This document shows, one piece after another, positions 6,254 to 13,927 of a stretch of 15,485 bases of DNA. Both the position numbers and the translations under genes were made by a program. The first letter of the stretch is position 1. Each line of letters starts with the position of its first letter. The notes below the pieces were generated by a model. The model saw only the letters and a list, made by a program, of their open reading frames with translations, made no database searches and was not told the origin of the DNA. Source of the stretch: Suttonella ornithocola (GTDB lineage Bacteria > Pseudomonadota > Gammaproteobacteria > Cardiobacteriales > Cardiobacteriaceae); assembly GCF_001889065.1 (NCBI RefSeq), contig NZ_LWHB01000045.1, positions 1 to 15,485 of the forward strand, in the 5' to 3' direction.

Positions 6254-6797
6254 AGGTACTCCTTACGTTTTTTTTCAGTATAAATAAATTTTGTTTTAAA
6301 TGCCATAATGCGCCAGTGGCATAAGTTGTGCTATTAGGGGTCAAAATTGTGACGTGTGTATTCGTTTCTGCTGTATTTTCAGAGACTCGGTAGGTTAAGG
6401 CAGGGGTTTTAAAGGTTAAAGTTTGCTGAGTATTTTGTGTATTATTTCGTTGACCAATCACATTACCTTGCATAAATATTTCGGTTTTTGCGTGATTTTG
6501 AACAGCAGTGTTGGCTTGTAGGATTTGTTTGATAGGGGGATTGATTTGTGTTAGAACAGGTGCTTGAAAGTGTGTCCCGCGGTCATCGTTATAATAAATG
6601 GTTTTTTGGCTTTGTAGGTGCATATCTGTAACGCCTTGCGCATTATAGCGATAGGTTTCACTGTTGTTAATCACTAATAATGGCGGTGCAGATACTGGTT
6701 CTGTTTTTACTGATTGTTGTCGATTAAATAAGAAGCTTACCAAGACAATAACGGCTAGAAATATTAAGAGTAAAATTTGTCGTAATGAGTAATTCAT
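6237..6797 (-). CDS. lptC: LPS export protein LptC
   Basis: Bitopic inner-membrane protein that receives LPS from LptB2FG and hands it to LptA. 186 aa: a single N-terminal transmembrane segment (LLLIFLAVIVLVSFLF, about residues 9-24) followed by a periplasmic OstA-like domain (PPLLVINNSETYRYNAQGVT, then the GNVIGQ repeat-like strand). The similarity to distant LptC proteins is mostly structural, and the position between kdsD and lptA supports the call. The start overlaps the kdsD stop as ATGA. kdsC, which separates kdsD and lptC in Escherichia coli, is not here. Confidence 0.93.
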   Translation of the reverse strand: MNYSLRQILLLIFLAVIVLVSFLFNRQQSVKTEPVSAPPLLVINNSETYRYNAQGVTDMHLQSQKTIYYNDDRGTHFQAPVLTQINPPIKQILQANTAVQNHAKTEIFMQGNVIGQRNNTQNTQQTLTFKTPALTYRVSENTAETNTHVTILTPNSTTYATGALWHLKQNLFILKKNVRSTYAPAY

Positions 6798-7768
6798 GCT
6801 ACACCTGCAGCAAGTAAATCATGAATATGTACGATACCAATGAGTTGTCCATTTTCTACGACTGGTAATGCAGTAATGTGTTTTTCTTGCATGAGTTGCA
6901 AGGCTTCTGCTGCTAGCACTTGTGAGGTAATGGTTTTTGGTGAATGTGTCATCGCGCTATTAAGTGTTTTTTCTAAGGCTTGCGCATCCGCTGCTAAGCT
7001 ACGGCGTAAATCACCATCGGTATAAATCCCGAGAAGTTTTTGTTGGTCATCGGTAATTAATGTTAAGCCGAGTCGTTTATCGGTAATTTGGAAAAGCGCA
7101 GTCTGAATGCTGTCTTCAGCATGGTTAATAGGGAGTTCTGAACCGCTACGCATAACGTCTTTGACTTTTGTGATGAGTCGTCTGCCTAAACGTCCAAAAG
7201 GATGGCTACGAGCAAAGTCTTGTTCTTTAAAATTTCTTGCTTGCATTACGGTGATGGCTAGTGCGTCTCCGAGTGCTAATGTTGCTGTTGAACTGCTGGT
7301 AGGTGCTAATCCAAGCGGGCAGGCTTCTTTTTCTATGTGTAGCGGTAAGACGATATCAGAAGCTTGGGCAATTTGAGAATGTAAACGCGCTGTTAAGCTA
7401 ATAATTTTAATGCCCATCTCGCGGATAACGGAAATCATGGTCATAATTTCGGCACTTTCTCCAGAATAAGAAAGTGCAATTAAGGTATCTTTAGCAGTAA
7501 TCATCCCTAAATCACCATGCCCAGCTTCAGCAGGGTGAACGAAGAATGCGGGTGTGCCTGTACTGGCAAAAGTGGCAGCAATTTTAGCGCCAATATGTCC
7601 AGATTTGCCCATCCCAGTAATGATGAGATGTCCTTCGGTTTGCAAAATGGTTTCGCAGGCTTGGATAAAATCACCGTTTAGAGTCGCTGTTTGTGCACGA
7701 ATAGCATCTGATTCGATTTCAAGAACGTTTTGTGCTGCTTTAAGCCAATCTTCAGGATTTATCATCAT
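6794..7768 (-). CDS. kdsD: D-arabinose 5-phosphate isomerase KdsD
   Basis: Interconverts ribulose 5-phosphate and arabinose 5-phosphate, the first step towards Kdo for LPS. 324 aa from the chosen start. The SIS domain has TGMGKSGHIGAKIA and the AEAGHGDLGM catalytic loop. Two CBS motifs follow (VMRSGSELPIN through GIYTDGDLRRSL, then AMTHSPKTI through GIVHIHDLL). I chose ATG at 7768 because it forms an ATGA overlap with the upstream SDR stop and matches family length; a second ATG follows directly at 7765. An upstream ATG would add 27 residues (from 7849), but they are non-homologous and lie wholly inside the SDR gene. The overlap at the other end with lptC is again ATGA. Confidence 0.96.
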   Translation of the reverse strand: MMINPEDWLKAAQNVLEIESDAIRAQTATLNGDFIQACETILQTEGHLIITGMGKSGHIGAKIAATFASTGTPAFFVHPAEAGHGDLGMITAKDTLIALSYSGESAEIMTMISVIREMGIKIISLTARLHSQIAQASDIVLPLHIEKEACPLGLAPTSSSTATLALGDALAITVMQARNFKEQDFARSHPFGRLGRRLITKVKDVMRSGSELPINHAEDSIQTALFQITDKRLGLTLITDDQQKLLGIYTDGDLRRSLAADAQALEKTLNSAMTHSPKTITSQVLAAEALQLMQEKHITALPVVENGQLIGIVHIHDLLAAGVA

Positions 7769-8457
7769 GGGGAAATTATTCCATGTTGAGCAATTGGTGT
7801 GGCTAAAAATTGGTCGTATAAAGGTAGAATGTCTTCTGTAACGCCCCAATCTGGTTTGGCATCAGGATAAATCGCGCGTGTCATTCGGCTGTCTATCCAT
7901 GGTGGGCGTATTTCTATAATGCTTAATTGTGGATAAGCGGCGCTTTCTTCTTGTAAGTCGCGAATGAGGCGAGAAAGCCCTGCTTGTGCGACACCAAAAC
8001 CATGCCAGTAATGGGCTTGATGAGCGCTATCTCGTCCTAAAGTATCAAAAGTTGTAAAGCCAATTTTTCCGTGCGGACTTTTTTCGAGTAATGGCAATAG
8101 GGTCTGGCATAGCCAAAGTGGCGCAGTGAGATTAACTTGTAGACTTTTTAGCCATTTTTCTGGGTCGGTTTGGATTAAAGGTCGTAAGTTGCCGCAATAG
8201 GCAGCAAGATGAACAAGCGCATCAATTTTTCCATAGTCTTCGCAAATCATGGTGGCAAGGGTTTGATATAAGTCAGGCTCGGATGTCCACAGGTCAAAGG
8301 GAATAAGTGTGTGGTCGCCAGAGAGTTCATCATCTAGTTTTTGCAATGCAAGGCTGTCATTGTCTAATAACAGTAAATGATGTTGAGTGTCCCAATGTTT
8401 GGCCAGTGCGTTGCCAATGTTTCCGCAGGCGCCAGTAATGAGTATGGTTTGGTTCAT
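7765..8457 (-). CDS. YciK-like short-chain dehydrogenase/reductase lacking the catalytic Tyr and Lys
   Basis: 230 aa Rossmann-fold protein of the SDR family. The nucleotide motif TGACGNIG (8-15) is intact, and the overall order (LVHLAAYCG, VNLTAPLWLCQTLLPLL, DILPLYDQFLA) matches YciK-type proteins. The active site does not: the position of the YxxxK motif reads WHGFGVAQ, so Tyr becomes Phe154 and Lys becomes Gln158. The usual serine stretch reads TFDTLGR, and NNAG reads HLAA. It is therefore probably not an ordinary oxidoreductase; it may bind nucleotide only, or be decaying. The frame is complete and tightly coupled by ATGA overlaps on both sides, arguing for maintained expression. The ubiG-phosphatase-SDR order also occurs in pseudomonads. 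Confidence 0.88.
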   Translation of the reverse strand: MNQTILITGACGNIGNALAKHWDTQHHLLLLDNDSLALQKLDDELSGDHTLIPFDLWTSEPDLYQTLATMICEDYGKIDALVHLAAYCGNLRPLIQTDPEKWLKSLQVNLTAPLWLCQTLLPLLEKSPHGKIGFTTFDTLGRDSAHQAHYWHGFGVAQAGLSRLIRDLQEESAAYPQLSIIEIRPPWIDSRMTRAIYPDAKPDWGVTEDILPLYDQFLATPIAQHGIISP

Positions 8458-9122
8458 AATGTGTTTAATAATGAAAGTAAATCGTTTGGATGATGAATCA
8501 GAAAGTCAGCGCTCCAGTTTTCGGGTTGGGCATCTTGTGTTAAATATCCCCAAAGGCAGGCAACTGTGGTTACGCCCGCTGCATTCCCTGCCTGAATATC
8601 ACTTGGAGCATCGCCTAAAAATATGGCTCGATTGGGGGCTATATTACATTGCGCACAAGCCAATAAAATTGGGTCGGGATAGGGTTTGGCATAAGGTAAG
8701 GTATCTGCACAAACGAGGGCGGATAGTCGATGCGTGAGGTGTTGGCGTTTGAGTAGTGCTTTGGTTGGTTGAGTAGCTTTATTGGTAACAATGCCCCAAG
8801 CAATTTTATGTTGCTCTAAAAATTGAATAAGAGCTTCTATGCCCGGAAATGGGCGAGCAATTTTACCGGCTTGTTCGGTGTAAAGTTGGTAAAAAATGGG
8901 CATTAGTTTGTCTAATCGTTCGTCGGTAAGAGAGGTGCGCAATGCCGCTGCCAACATATGCCGACTGCTATAAGCGCTCATGGGCGCAATTTCTTCGTAA
9001 GCAGCAGGAGAGATATTGGCTTGCTCACAAGTGGCAATGATGGTTGGGATTATATCTTTTGCGGTGTCGTATAAGGTGCCGTCTAAATCAAAAAAGACGG
9101 CATCGTAAGCAAAATTTAGCAT
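8454..9122 (-). CDS. HAD phosphatase of the Gph/MupP type
   Basis: 222 aa haloacid dehalogenase-like phosphatase. Motif I FFDLDGTLYD (nucleophile Asp12, acid/base Asp14), motif II GIVTNKA, motif III Lys in AKPYPDP and motif IV IFLGDAPSDIQAG are intact, with an alpha-helical cap between I and II. It overlaps ubiG by 7 nt and the SDR by 4 nt. In Pseudomonas the gene in this ubiG-X-SDR position is mupP, the N-acetylmuramate 6-phosphate phosphatase of cell-wall recycling. Annotation pipelines often call such proteins phosphoglycolate phosphatase. I favour MupP-like by context and the GIVTNK and KPYPDPILLA pattern, but cannot separate the two. No amgK or murU is in the window. Supply of the missing KdsC activity is a more remote possibility. 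Confidence 0.9.
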   Translation of the reverse strand: MLNFAYDAVFFDLDGTLYDTAKDIIPTIIATCEQANISPAAYEEIAPMSAYSSRHMLAAALRTSLTDERLDKLMPIFYQLYTEQAGKIARPFPGIEALIQFLEQHKIAWGIVTNKATQPTKALLKRQHLTHRLSALVCADTLPYAKPYPDPILLACAQCNIAPNRAIFLGDAPSDIQAGNAAGVTTVACLWGYLTQDAQPENWSADFLIHHPNDLLSLLNTL

Positions 9123-9811
9123 GGTTTCTGAATGGCTAATAAATAGTTCACAGAAAGGTTACGACTTAAAAAAGCGGTTTTGAGTAAAGGATGATAATCC
9201 ATACCGCATAGCGCAATAGCGGTAAAGCCTGCGTGTTCTGCCATATTCACCAGCTCTTCTGGGCGGATAAAATGTTCGTGTTGATGGGTGCCTTTCGGAA
9301 CTAATCTTGTCAGATATTCAGCGGCAACAATGGTGGCTAAATAGCTTTTGGGTGTGCGATTGAGGGTTGAGAGAAACGCATATCCACCCGGCTTGAGCAA
9401 ATGAAAAATATCTCGCAAAATAGCGGCGGGGTTGATGACGTGTTCTAGCATTTCCATGCAAACGATGTGGTCGTATTGTTCTTTATTGGTGACGCATTCA
9501 GCGCTAGCGCATTCTCGGTAGTCAATCATCAGTCCGCTCAGTTGGGCGTGCTGACGCGCAGCATCTAAAACAACAGGGCTTAAATCAATTCCTGTTACGA
9601 TTGCCCCTGCTTTTGCCAAAGATTCGCTCAATATACCGCCACCACAGCCAATATCTAAGATACGCTTTCCTTTAATCGTAATATGTTGGCGGATAAAGGC
9701 TAATCGCGCAGGATTGATGTGATGCAAGCTGCGGTAAGGTCCTTTTTTATCCCAAAAGGCTTCGCCATATTGATTAAAGGAAGCAGTGGCAGTTAGTGAG
9801 GCACTTTGCAT
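9116..9811 (-). CDS. ubiG: Ubiquinone biosynthesis O-methyltransferase UbiG
   Basis: SAM-dependent class I methyltransferase performing both O-methylation steps of ubiquinone synthesis, peripheral to the inner membrane. 231 aa from ATG at 9811. Landmarks: FWDKKGPYRSLHHINPARL at the N-terminus, SAM motif ILDIGCGGGILSESLA, acidic loop TGIDLS, CMEMLEHV, LLKPGG and FLSTLNR, plus the UbiG-typical VPKGTHQHEHFI and a C-terminal NYLLAIQK. The start was chosen because ACGGGA precedes it and the family N-terminus aligns. Upstream in-frame ATGs at 9847 and 9880 add up to 23 residues, the longest overlapping the hemJ stop. Seven nt overlap with the next gene. Confidence 0.96.
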   Translation of the reverse strand: MQSASLTATASFNQYGEAFWDKKGPYRSLHHINPARLAFIRQHITIKGKRILDIGCGGGILSESLAKAGAIVTGIDLSPVVLDAARQHAQLSGLMIDYRECASAECVTNKEQYDHIVCMEMLEHVINPAAILRDIFHLLKPGGYAFLSTLNRTPKSYLATIVAAEYLTRLVPKGTHQHEHFIRPEELVNMAEHAGFTAIALCGMDYHPLLKTAFLSRNLSVNYLLAIQKPC

Positions 9812-9852
9812 AGTGTTTTCCCGTTGAAGCAATGATTCGGATTGTAGCATGT

Positions 9853-10302
9853 TTAGAAAGGTTTGAGCCCAGCAAGGCAAACAATGATGATAAGTAGTAA
9901 GCCCGGAATTTCATTGAACCAACGATAAAAAGTTTCACTATATGAATTTTCTCCTTTGGCAAATTTTTTCATGATTTTCCCGCAGGAAATGTAGTAAATC
10001 ATTAAGAGCACAACACAGACTAATTTAGCATGTAACCAGCCTTGTCCTTTTAGCCATGCAGGATTGGCGATGAGTAAAAGTCCTGCAAAAATAATCATTA
10101 ATCCCATGCCAATATGCCCAATGATGTAGAGCTTCTTCTCCATTGTTCGGAAATAGCGCATGGCGTTTTCATCTCCAGCTTTTAGCGCTTGTGTGTGGTA
10201 AACGAAAAAACGTGGTAAATAAAATAGAGAAGTAAACCAGCAGACCATAAAAATGATGTGTAAACTTTTCCATAAAGAATAGTGGCTCATGATGAATGAC
10301 AT
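9853..10302 (-). CDS. hemJ: HemJ-like protoporphyrinogen IX oxidase (CopD/UPF0093 family)
   Basis: 149 aa integral membrane protein with about four hydrophobic helices (around residues 13-30, 57-79, 90-106, 131-147). HemJ oxidises protoporphyrinogen IX to protoporphyrin IX late in haem synthesis, in bacteria lacking HemY or HemG. Family marks present: SLHIIFMVCWFTSLFYLPR with His15, the MEKKLY segment, WLHAKLV with Lys93, CG at 107-108 and a C-terminal KPF. One departure: the strongly conserved Tyr-His after the third helix reads Tyr-Tyr (103-104). The start ATG has AAGG 7 nt before it. Gaps of 28 and 41 nt separate it from hflD and ubiG. Confidence 0.85.
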   Translation of the reverse strand: MSFIMSHYSLWKSLHIIFMVCWFTSLFYLPRFFVYHTQALKAGDENAMRYFRTMEKKLYIIGHIGMGLMIIFAGLLLIANPAWLKGQGWLHAKLVCVVLLMIYYISCGKIMKKFAKGENSYSETFYRWFNEIPGLLLIIIVCLAGLKPF

Positions 10303-10330
10303 ATTTAACCTTTTATTTTGATGATGTTAA

Positions 10331-10942
10331 TTAAAAAGAGAGTTCGCTAGCCGCGTCAACCAGTCCTTTACGACCGAAAAGCATCTGCCAACGATTACCG
10401 CCATTAGCACGCCAAAGGGCAGCAGCGCGTAAAGCGCATAATAATAATGTTCTTAACCTTGCGACGGTTTGTGCATCCTGCAAATATCTCGGATTGCCTT
10501 TGATAAGAATGCGACGTGCCGCTTGGCTAGCAGTTTGTTGGTATAGAGAAGAAAATTTAGCGAAAACGTTATCATGTAGTAAGCCAAAGGCTTCTACTTG
10601 ACGAGAGCTTTGTGTTAAACCTTGGATGAGCGTTTCCATGAGAGCGGTATTTTTAGATAAACGTCTTTCGATATGAAGCAGTTGTAAAACATATCGTAAT
10701 TGCGGTTCTGGCACACCTTCGCTCATTTGCTCTTCTAGTAATTCTCGACCACGCTGTAAATTGGCAGTATGGTCGTAATATTCTGATATGTTTTCGCAAT
10801 TAAACCGAATAAGTGAGGGTAATAAAGTGGCAAAATTGTCTTCTTTCCAGTGTCCTTTTTCTGACAGTGAAACGACACCGTCGGCAGAAAAAAACATTGC
10901 AGAGATTGCCCATGCTTGTGTTTGTATATCAGAAAGTTTCAT
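10331..10942 (-). CDS. hflD: High frequency lysogenization protein HflD
   Basis: 203 aa, all-helical, membrane-associated by family knowledge. In E. coli it affects lambda lysogeny by sequestering CII; the housekeeping role is unclear. The start MKLSDIQTQAWAIS overlaps the mnmA stop as ATGA, with AGGA upstream. An alternative start 5 codons earlier would lie deeper inside mnmA. The YVLQLLHIERRL and IRVLLLCALRAAALW-like segments (here RLRTLLLCALRAAALW) and the closing GRKGLVDAASEL match the family. The mnmA-hflD order is the same as in enterobacteria, though purB does not follow. Confidence 0.93.
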   Translation of the reverse strand: MKLSDIQTQAWAISAMFFSADGVVSLSEKGHWKEDNFATLLPSLIRFNCENISEYYDHTANLQRGRELLEEQMSEGVPEPQLRYVLQLLHIERRLSKNTALMETLIQGLTQSSRQVEAFGLLHDNVFAKFSSLYQQTASQAARRILIKGNPRYLQDAQTVARLRTLLLCALRAAALWRANGGNRWQMLFGRKGLVDAASELSF

Positions 10943-12051
10943 GGTTTTTCCTGCCAACGTTGTTCAATAATGCCTCCACCTAAGCATCGCTCTCCCTCAT
11001 AAATAACCACATACTGTCCGGGGGTTATGGCTCTTTGTGGCGTATCAAAATGCACAATCATATGGTTTCCTTGATATTCGATACTACAAGGCTGATCCGC
11101 TTGACGATATCTGGTTTTTGCTAAATAAGATTTATTGGGTTGTGGTGCTTCTTCAAGCCAAGATAAATGACTTGCACTGAGCGATTGATGATAAAGCTCT
11201 GAGTGCTCTCCTTGTCCTACAATTAAAATATTGCGCGTTAAGTCTTTATCAAGAACATACCAAGGCTCATCTGTTGCACCGGCTATTCCGCCAATGCCTA
11301 ACCCTTGCCGTTGTCCAATGGTGTAATACATGAGTCCAATATGTTCACCAACGATAACGCCTTCAGGGGTTTGCATTTTGCCGGGTTGAGCAGGTAAGTA
11401 TTGACGAAGAAAATCTCGAAAAGGGCGTTCACCAATAAAGCAAATACCGGTTGAATCTTTTTTGTCAAAGGTAGATAAGCCTTGCGCTTCGGCAATTTTA
11501 CGCACTTCCGTTTTTTCTAATTCTCCAAGTGGGAAGAGAGCTTTATTTAGCTGAGTTGGCGTGATTTGATGTAAAAAATAGGATTGATCTTTATTGTGAT
11601 CTTGTCCTTTAAATAAAGCCGCTTGATGACCATTTTGCATACGGCGCGCGTAATGTCCCGTGGCGAGAAAATCTGCACCTAAATTTTCGCTATAGTATGC
11701 TAATTCTGCAAATTTAATTTCTCGATTACATAAAACATCAGGATTGGGCGTTCGACCCGCGCGATATTCCTCTAAAAAAAGCGAGAACACGCGCTCGTGA
11801 TAAGCTTTAACAAAGTTGACGGTGTGTAATTTGATACCTAAGGTTTCGCAGACTTCTTTAGCGTCTTCTAAATCTTCTTCTACTGTACAGTAGCCGCTGG
11901 AAAAAGATTCTTCCCAGTTCTTCATAAAAATACCAAAAACATCATAGCCTTGCTTTTTTAATAGATAAGCAGCTACAGAAGAATCTACCCCACCAGAAAT
12001 ACCAACGGCAATTCGTGCGCCACTAGGTGGGGAAAAAGCTTGATAAGGCAT
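10939..12051 (-). CDS. mnmA: tRNA 2-thiouridylase MnmA
   Basis: Installs the 2-thio group on wobble uridine 34 of Lys, Glu and Gln tRNAs, accepting sulphur relayed from IscS via the Tus system. 370 aa. The PP-loop SGGVDSSVAAYLL adenylates the tRNA, and catalytic cysteines lie in PNPDVLCNREIKF and STGICFIGERPF. FMKNWEE, ATGHYAR and DQSYFLHQI are further signatures, and the C-terminal beta-barrel ends GGGIIEQR. I use the first ATG (12051), which has GGA 7 nt upstream. A TTG at 12063 would add four residues. It heads the twelve-gene run. A possible -10 (TACAAT, minus strand) lies about 35 nt upstream of the start without a convincing -35. Confidence 0.97.
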   Translation of the reverse strand: MPYQAFSPPSGARIAVGISGGVDSSVAAYLLKKQGYDVFGIFMKNWEESFSSGYCTVEEDLEDAKEVCETLGIKLHTVNFVKAYHERVFSLFLEEYRAGRTPNPDVLCNREIKFAELAYYSENLGADFLATGHYARRMQNGHQAALFKGQDHNKDQSYFLHQITPTQLNKALFPLGELEKTEVRKIAEAQGLSTFDKKDSTGICFIGERPFRDFLRQYLPAQPGKMQTPEGVIVGEHIGLMYYTIGQRQGLGIGGIAGATDEPWYVLDKDLTRNILIVGQGEHSELYHQSLSASHLSWLEEAPQPNKSYLAKTRYRQADQPCSIEYQGNHMIVHFDTPQRAITPGQYVVIYEGERCLGGGIIEQRWQEKP

Positions 12052-12127
12052 GTATTCATCCAAATGCTAAAAGCATCCATTGTAACATTTTAAGCACTTT
12101 TTCCGTGCATTCGAATAGAGAAATGAT

Positions 12128-12149
12128 AAGGACGCATCACAGCGCCCTT
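12128..12149 (-). terminator. Weak hairpin downstream of the DUF533 gene
   Basis: On the minus strand AAGGGCGC, TGTGAT loop, GCGTCCTT pair except for one G-T position. The stem is followed by ATCATTT. It lies 9 bp past the DUF533 stop and about 75 bp before mnmA. The T-rich tail is short, so it may only partly separate the two units. Confidence 0.4.
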
Positions 12150-12158
12150 AATAAGGAA

Positions 12159-12911
12159 TTAAAAACCAGCTTGTTTTTCTAGCTGTTCAACAAAATTATC
12201 TTCTAATCCTAGAGCTTGTTGTAGATTAGCAAGGAATATAATTTCTTTTCTATCCAAATCTCCACAAACGATTCGAGAAGCCAGATAGACTTCAGCTGCT
12301 AATGCGGAGTCATTGCCTACTTCAGCGGCAATTTGCTGTGGCGTAGGTATGTTTTGTAGGATTTGATTTAACCAGTTTTGTGCTTCTTGGTCTTCTTGAC
12401 CGACTTGGTTCAAAATAGCATTTTGTTCAGCAGCAGAAATTTCGCCATCTGCTTTGGCAGCAGCAATCATTGCTTTTAAAACAACGCGACTATTATTTTC
12501 TGCTTCAGATTGACTTCTTTGCGCAGAAGGCTGAATAGATTGTGTATTTGCGTTGGCTTTAGCATCATTTTGTTGCCAGCTTTGATAAGCTTTATAAGCC
12601 AAAGTTCCAATAGCTGCTAGAGAACCCATCTTGGCAATAGAATTAGACATACCGCGAGAGCCATTACTGCCACCTAGCACCATTGATAAAATTCCCGCAG
12701 CTGCTGCACTTCCTCCTAGTTTTTTTAATGCATTTTTATCTTTCATTAGTCCGCCTAAGGTATCGATAAGGCTATTACTTCCACTATTGCTATTGCCTAA
12801 TACGCTTTGTAAAAGCCCGCCCAATCCTTGTCCAGTAACATTACCGTTACTTCTTTGATTAAGCTGTTGCCCAGCGCCTAATACTTGATTAAGCAGATTG
12901 TTAATATTCAT
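12159..12911 (-). CDS. DUF533 / YebE-like protein with TerB-like C-terminal domain
   Basis: 250 aa. Residues 1-60 are rich in Gly, Asn, Ser and Gln (NINNLLNQVLGAGQQLNQ). A Gly/Ala-rich hydrophobic part follows (GSAAAAGILSMVLGG, then MGSLAAIGTLAYKAYQSWQQ, about 67-115), likely the membrane-associated segment. Residues 140-250 form an alpha-helical TerB-like fold (VVLKAMIAAAKADGEISAAE with the acidic KADGEI motif, EVYLASRIVCGDLDRKEIIFL). YebE of E. coli is annotated as an inner-membrane DUF533 protein of unknown role; I cannot assign a function. ATG preceded by GGAGA. It is transcribed away from the aspartic protease gene, with a shared 139-bp intergenic region. Confidence 0.85.
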   Translation of the reverse strand: MNINNLLNQVLGAGQQLNQRSNGNVTGQGLGGLLQSVLGNSNSGSNSLIDTLGGLMKDKNALKKLGGSAAAAGILSMVLGGSNGSRGMSNSIAKMGSLAAIGTLAYKAYQSWQQNDAKANANTQSIQPSAQRSQSEAENNSRVVLKAMIAAAKADGEISAAEQNAILNQVGQEDQEAQNWLNQILQNIPTPQQIAAEVGNDSALAAEVYLASRIVCGDLDRKEIIFLANLQQALGLEDNFVEQLEKQAGF

Positions 12912-13025
12912 AATATTCTCCAGTTGATAAAGCGAAAACAGTCTATTCTATTCAATTAAGGTATTGCTATTTAGTGAAATACTTTATTTTATATGGATGC
13001 CATAGTGTGCCTGTTTTTAGTAAAG

Positions 13026-13040
13026 TATCTTATTAAGATA
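13026..13040. promoter_or_regulatory. Short palindrome in the leader of the aspartic protease gene
   Basis: TATCTTATTAAGATA reads as an 8-bp-class palindrome (ATCTTA/TAAGAT around one T) ending 10 bp before the start codon, next to the AAGGAA ribosome binding site. It could be an operator or simply AT-rich symmetry. No regulator is suggested. Confidence 0.25.
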
Positions 13041-13050
13041 AGGAAAGTTA

Positions 13051-13557
13051 ATGCAAGAGAATAATGATATCCGCCGTTGGGGGACAGGATTTGCTCTAAT
13101 AACCTTGTTGTTATTAGCAGTAGGGTTTTATTTATATTTAGTTGGGTATTTTAATCAATCTTCTAAGGTAGAAATGATGCAAGGTGTGAACGGTCAAGAA
13201 ATGGTTATTCAGCCCTCACAAGATCATCACTATCGCATAAAGGGAGAGATTAATGGTGTCGAGGTAACTTTCTTATTGGATACTGGGGCATCTGGTATTG
13301 CTGTAGGGCAAACGATTGCTGATGAAGCGGGTTTACGACCTGGAGCTAAGATAACCGTTTCTACGGCAAATGGCACACTAGAAGCACCTACCACGCAAAT
13401 TGCATTATTAAAAGTAGCATCTATTCGTATGCGCAATGTTCCTGCAACCATTATGCCAAATATGGATGATGAGGTTTTATTAGGGATGCAGTTTTTAAAA
13501 TATTTTGATTGGCGTAGAGAAAAAGGGAATTTGATTTTGGTGTTAGATAAGTAGATT
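13051..13557 (+). CDS. Membrane-anchored retropepsin-like aspartic protease (TIGR02281 type)
   Basis: 168 codons including the stop. One N-terminal transmembrane helix (about residues 12-34, FALITLLLLAVGFYLYLVGYF region) leaves the catalytic domain in the periplasm. The active-site motif LLDTGASGI has the catalytic Asp at residue 77; the second half has a LLGMQFLKYFD motif typical of the clan AA, single-lobed retropepsin fold that must dimerise. Substrate unknown. AAGGAAAG lies 6 nt before the ATG. Divergent from the DUF533 gene; I see no strong terminator behind it, only a small AGTTTG/CAAACT hairpin near 13600. Confidence 0.88.
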
Positions 13558-13623
13558 TTTAATCTCTGTTATATAGCTGAATGGGTTTAGTTTGCATACA
13601 AACTGACGAACCACAGACAGCTA

Positions 13624-13870
13624 GAGACATTTGCAAAATTCCGTTTCACACGAATTTTTACCATTATAGTGAAAGACTACTAGAATGGTTATAGTGTTAA
13701 GATAGATGAATAAAGTAAGTACACATACTTTACTGGAATAACCATCTAATTTCTGTAACTCTTTTATTAGCCTTTGGCTATAGCATAAAAATTAACACCA
13801 TGATTTTAATATGTTTTTAAAATTTAAAAAATTGAAATTTCTCTATTTTTAGAGGTTTTGCAACGGTTTC
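13624..13870. repeat. Decayed IS5-like end pair around a MITE
   Basis: GAGACATTTGCAAAATTCC at 13624-13642 faces an inverted relative at 13852-13870 (minus strand GAAACCGTTGCAAAACCTC). The common core is TTGCAAAA. No transposase remains in the roughly 250 bp between them, which instead hold the TA-flanked MITE at 13667-13780 and AT-rich filler. It looks like the ends of an insertion that lost its interior, with a later MITE inside. The pairing is imperfect. Confidence 0.4.
13667..13780. repeat. 114-bp TA-flanked MITE
   Basis: Ends TAGTGAAAGACTA and, inverted, TAGCCAAAGGCTA, with TA on both sides (13665-13666, 13781-13782). Internal inverted repeats ATGGTTAT/ATAACCAT and AAAGTA/TACTTT would let most of it fold. 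It shares the 12-mer CTAGAATGGTTA (13680-13691) with the MITE at 2670-2761 and the tip pattern TAG-x-x-AAAG with the one at 14173-14276. No coding capacity. Confidence 0.75.
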
Positions 13871-13927
13871 AGACAATCTCAGTACGGCAAAACGAGCTAA
13901 CGCTGTATGTGGGTTAAAGGCATTTAG

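Noticed and set aside
7769..7849. 27-residue N-terminal extension of KdsD
   Set aside because: It lies inside the SDR gene, does not match the family, and the ATGA junction at 7768 gives a normal length.
8387..8737. Plus-strand ORF of 116 codons
   Set aside because: Antisense shadow spanning the HAD phosphatase and SDR genes, both supported by motifs.
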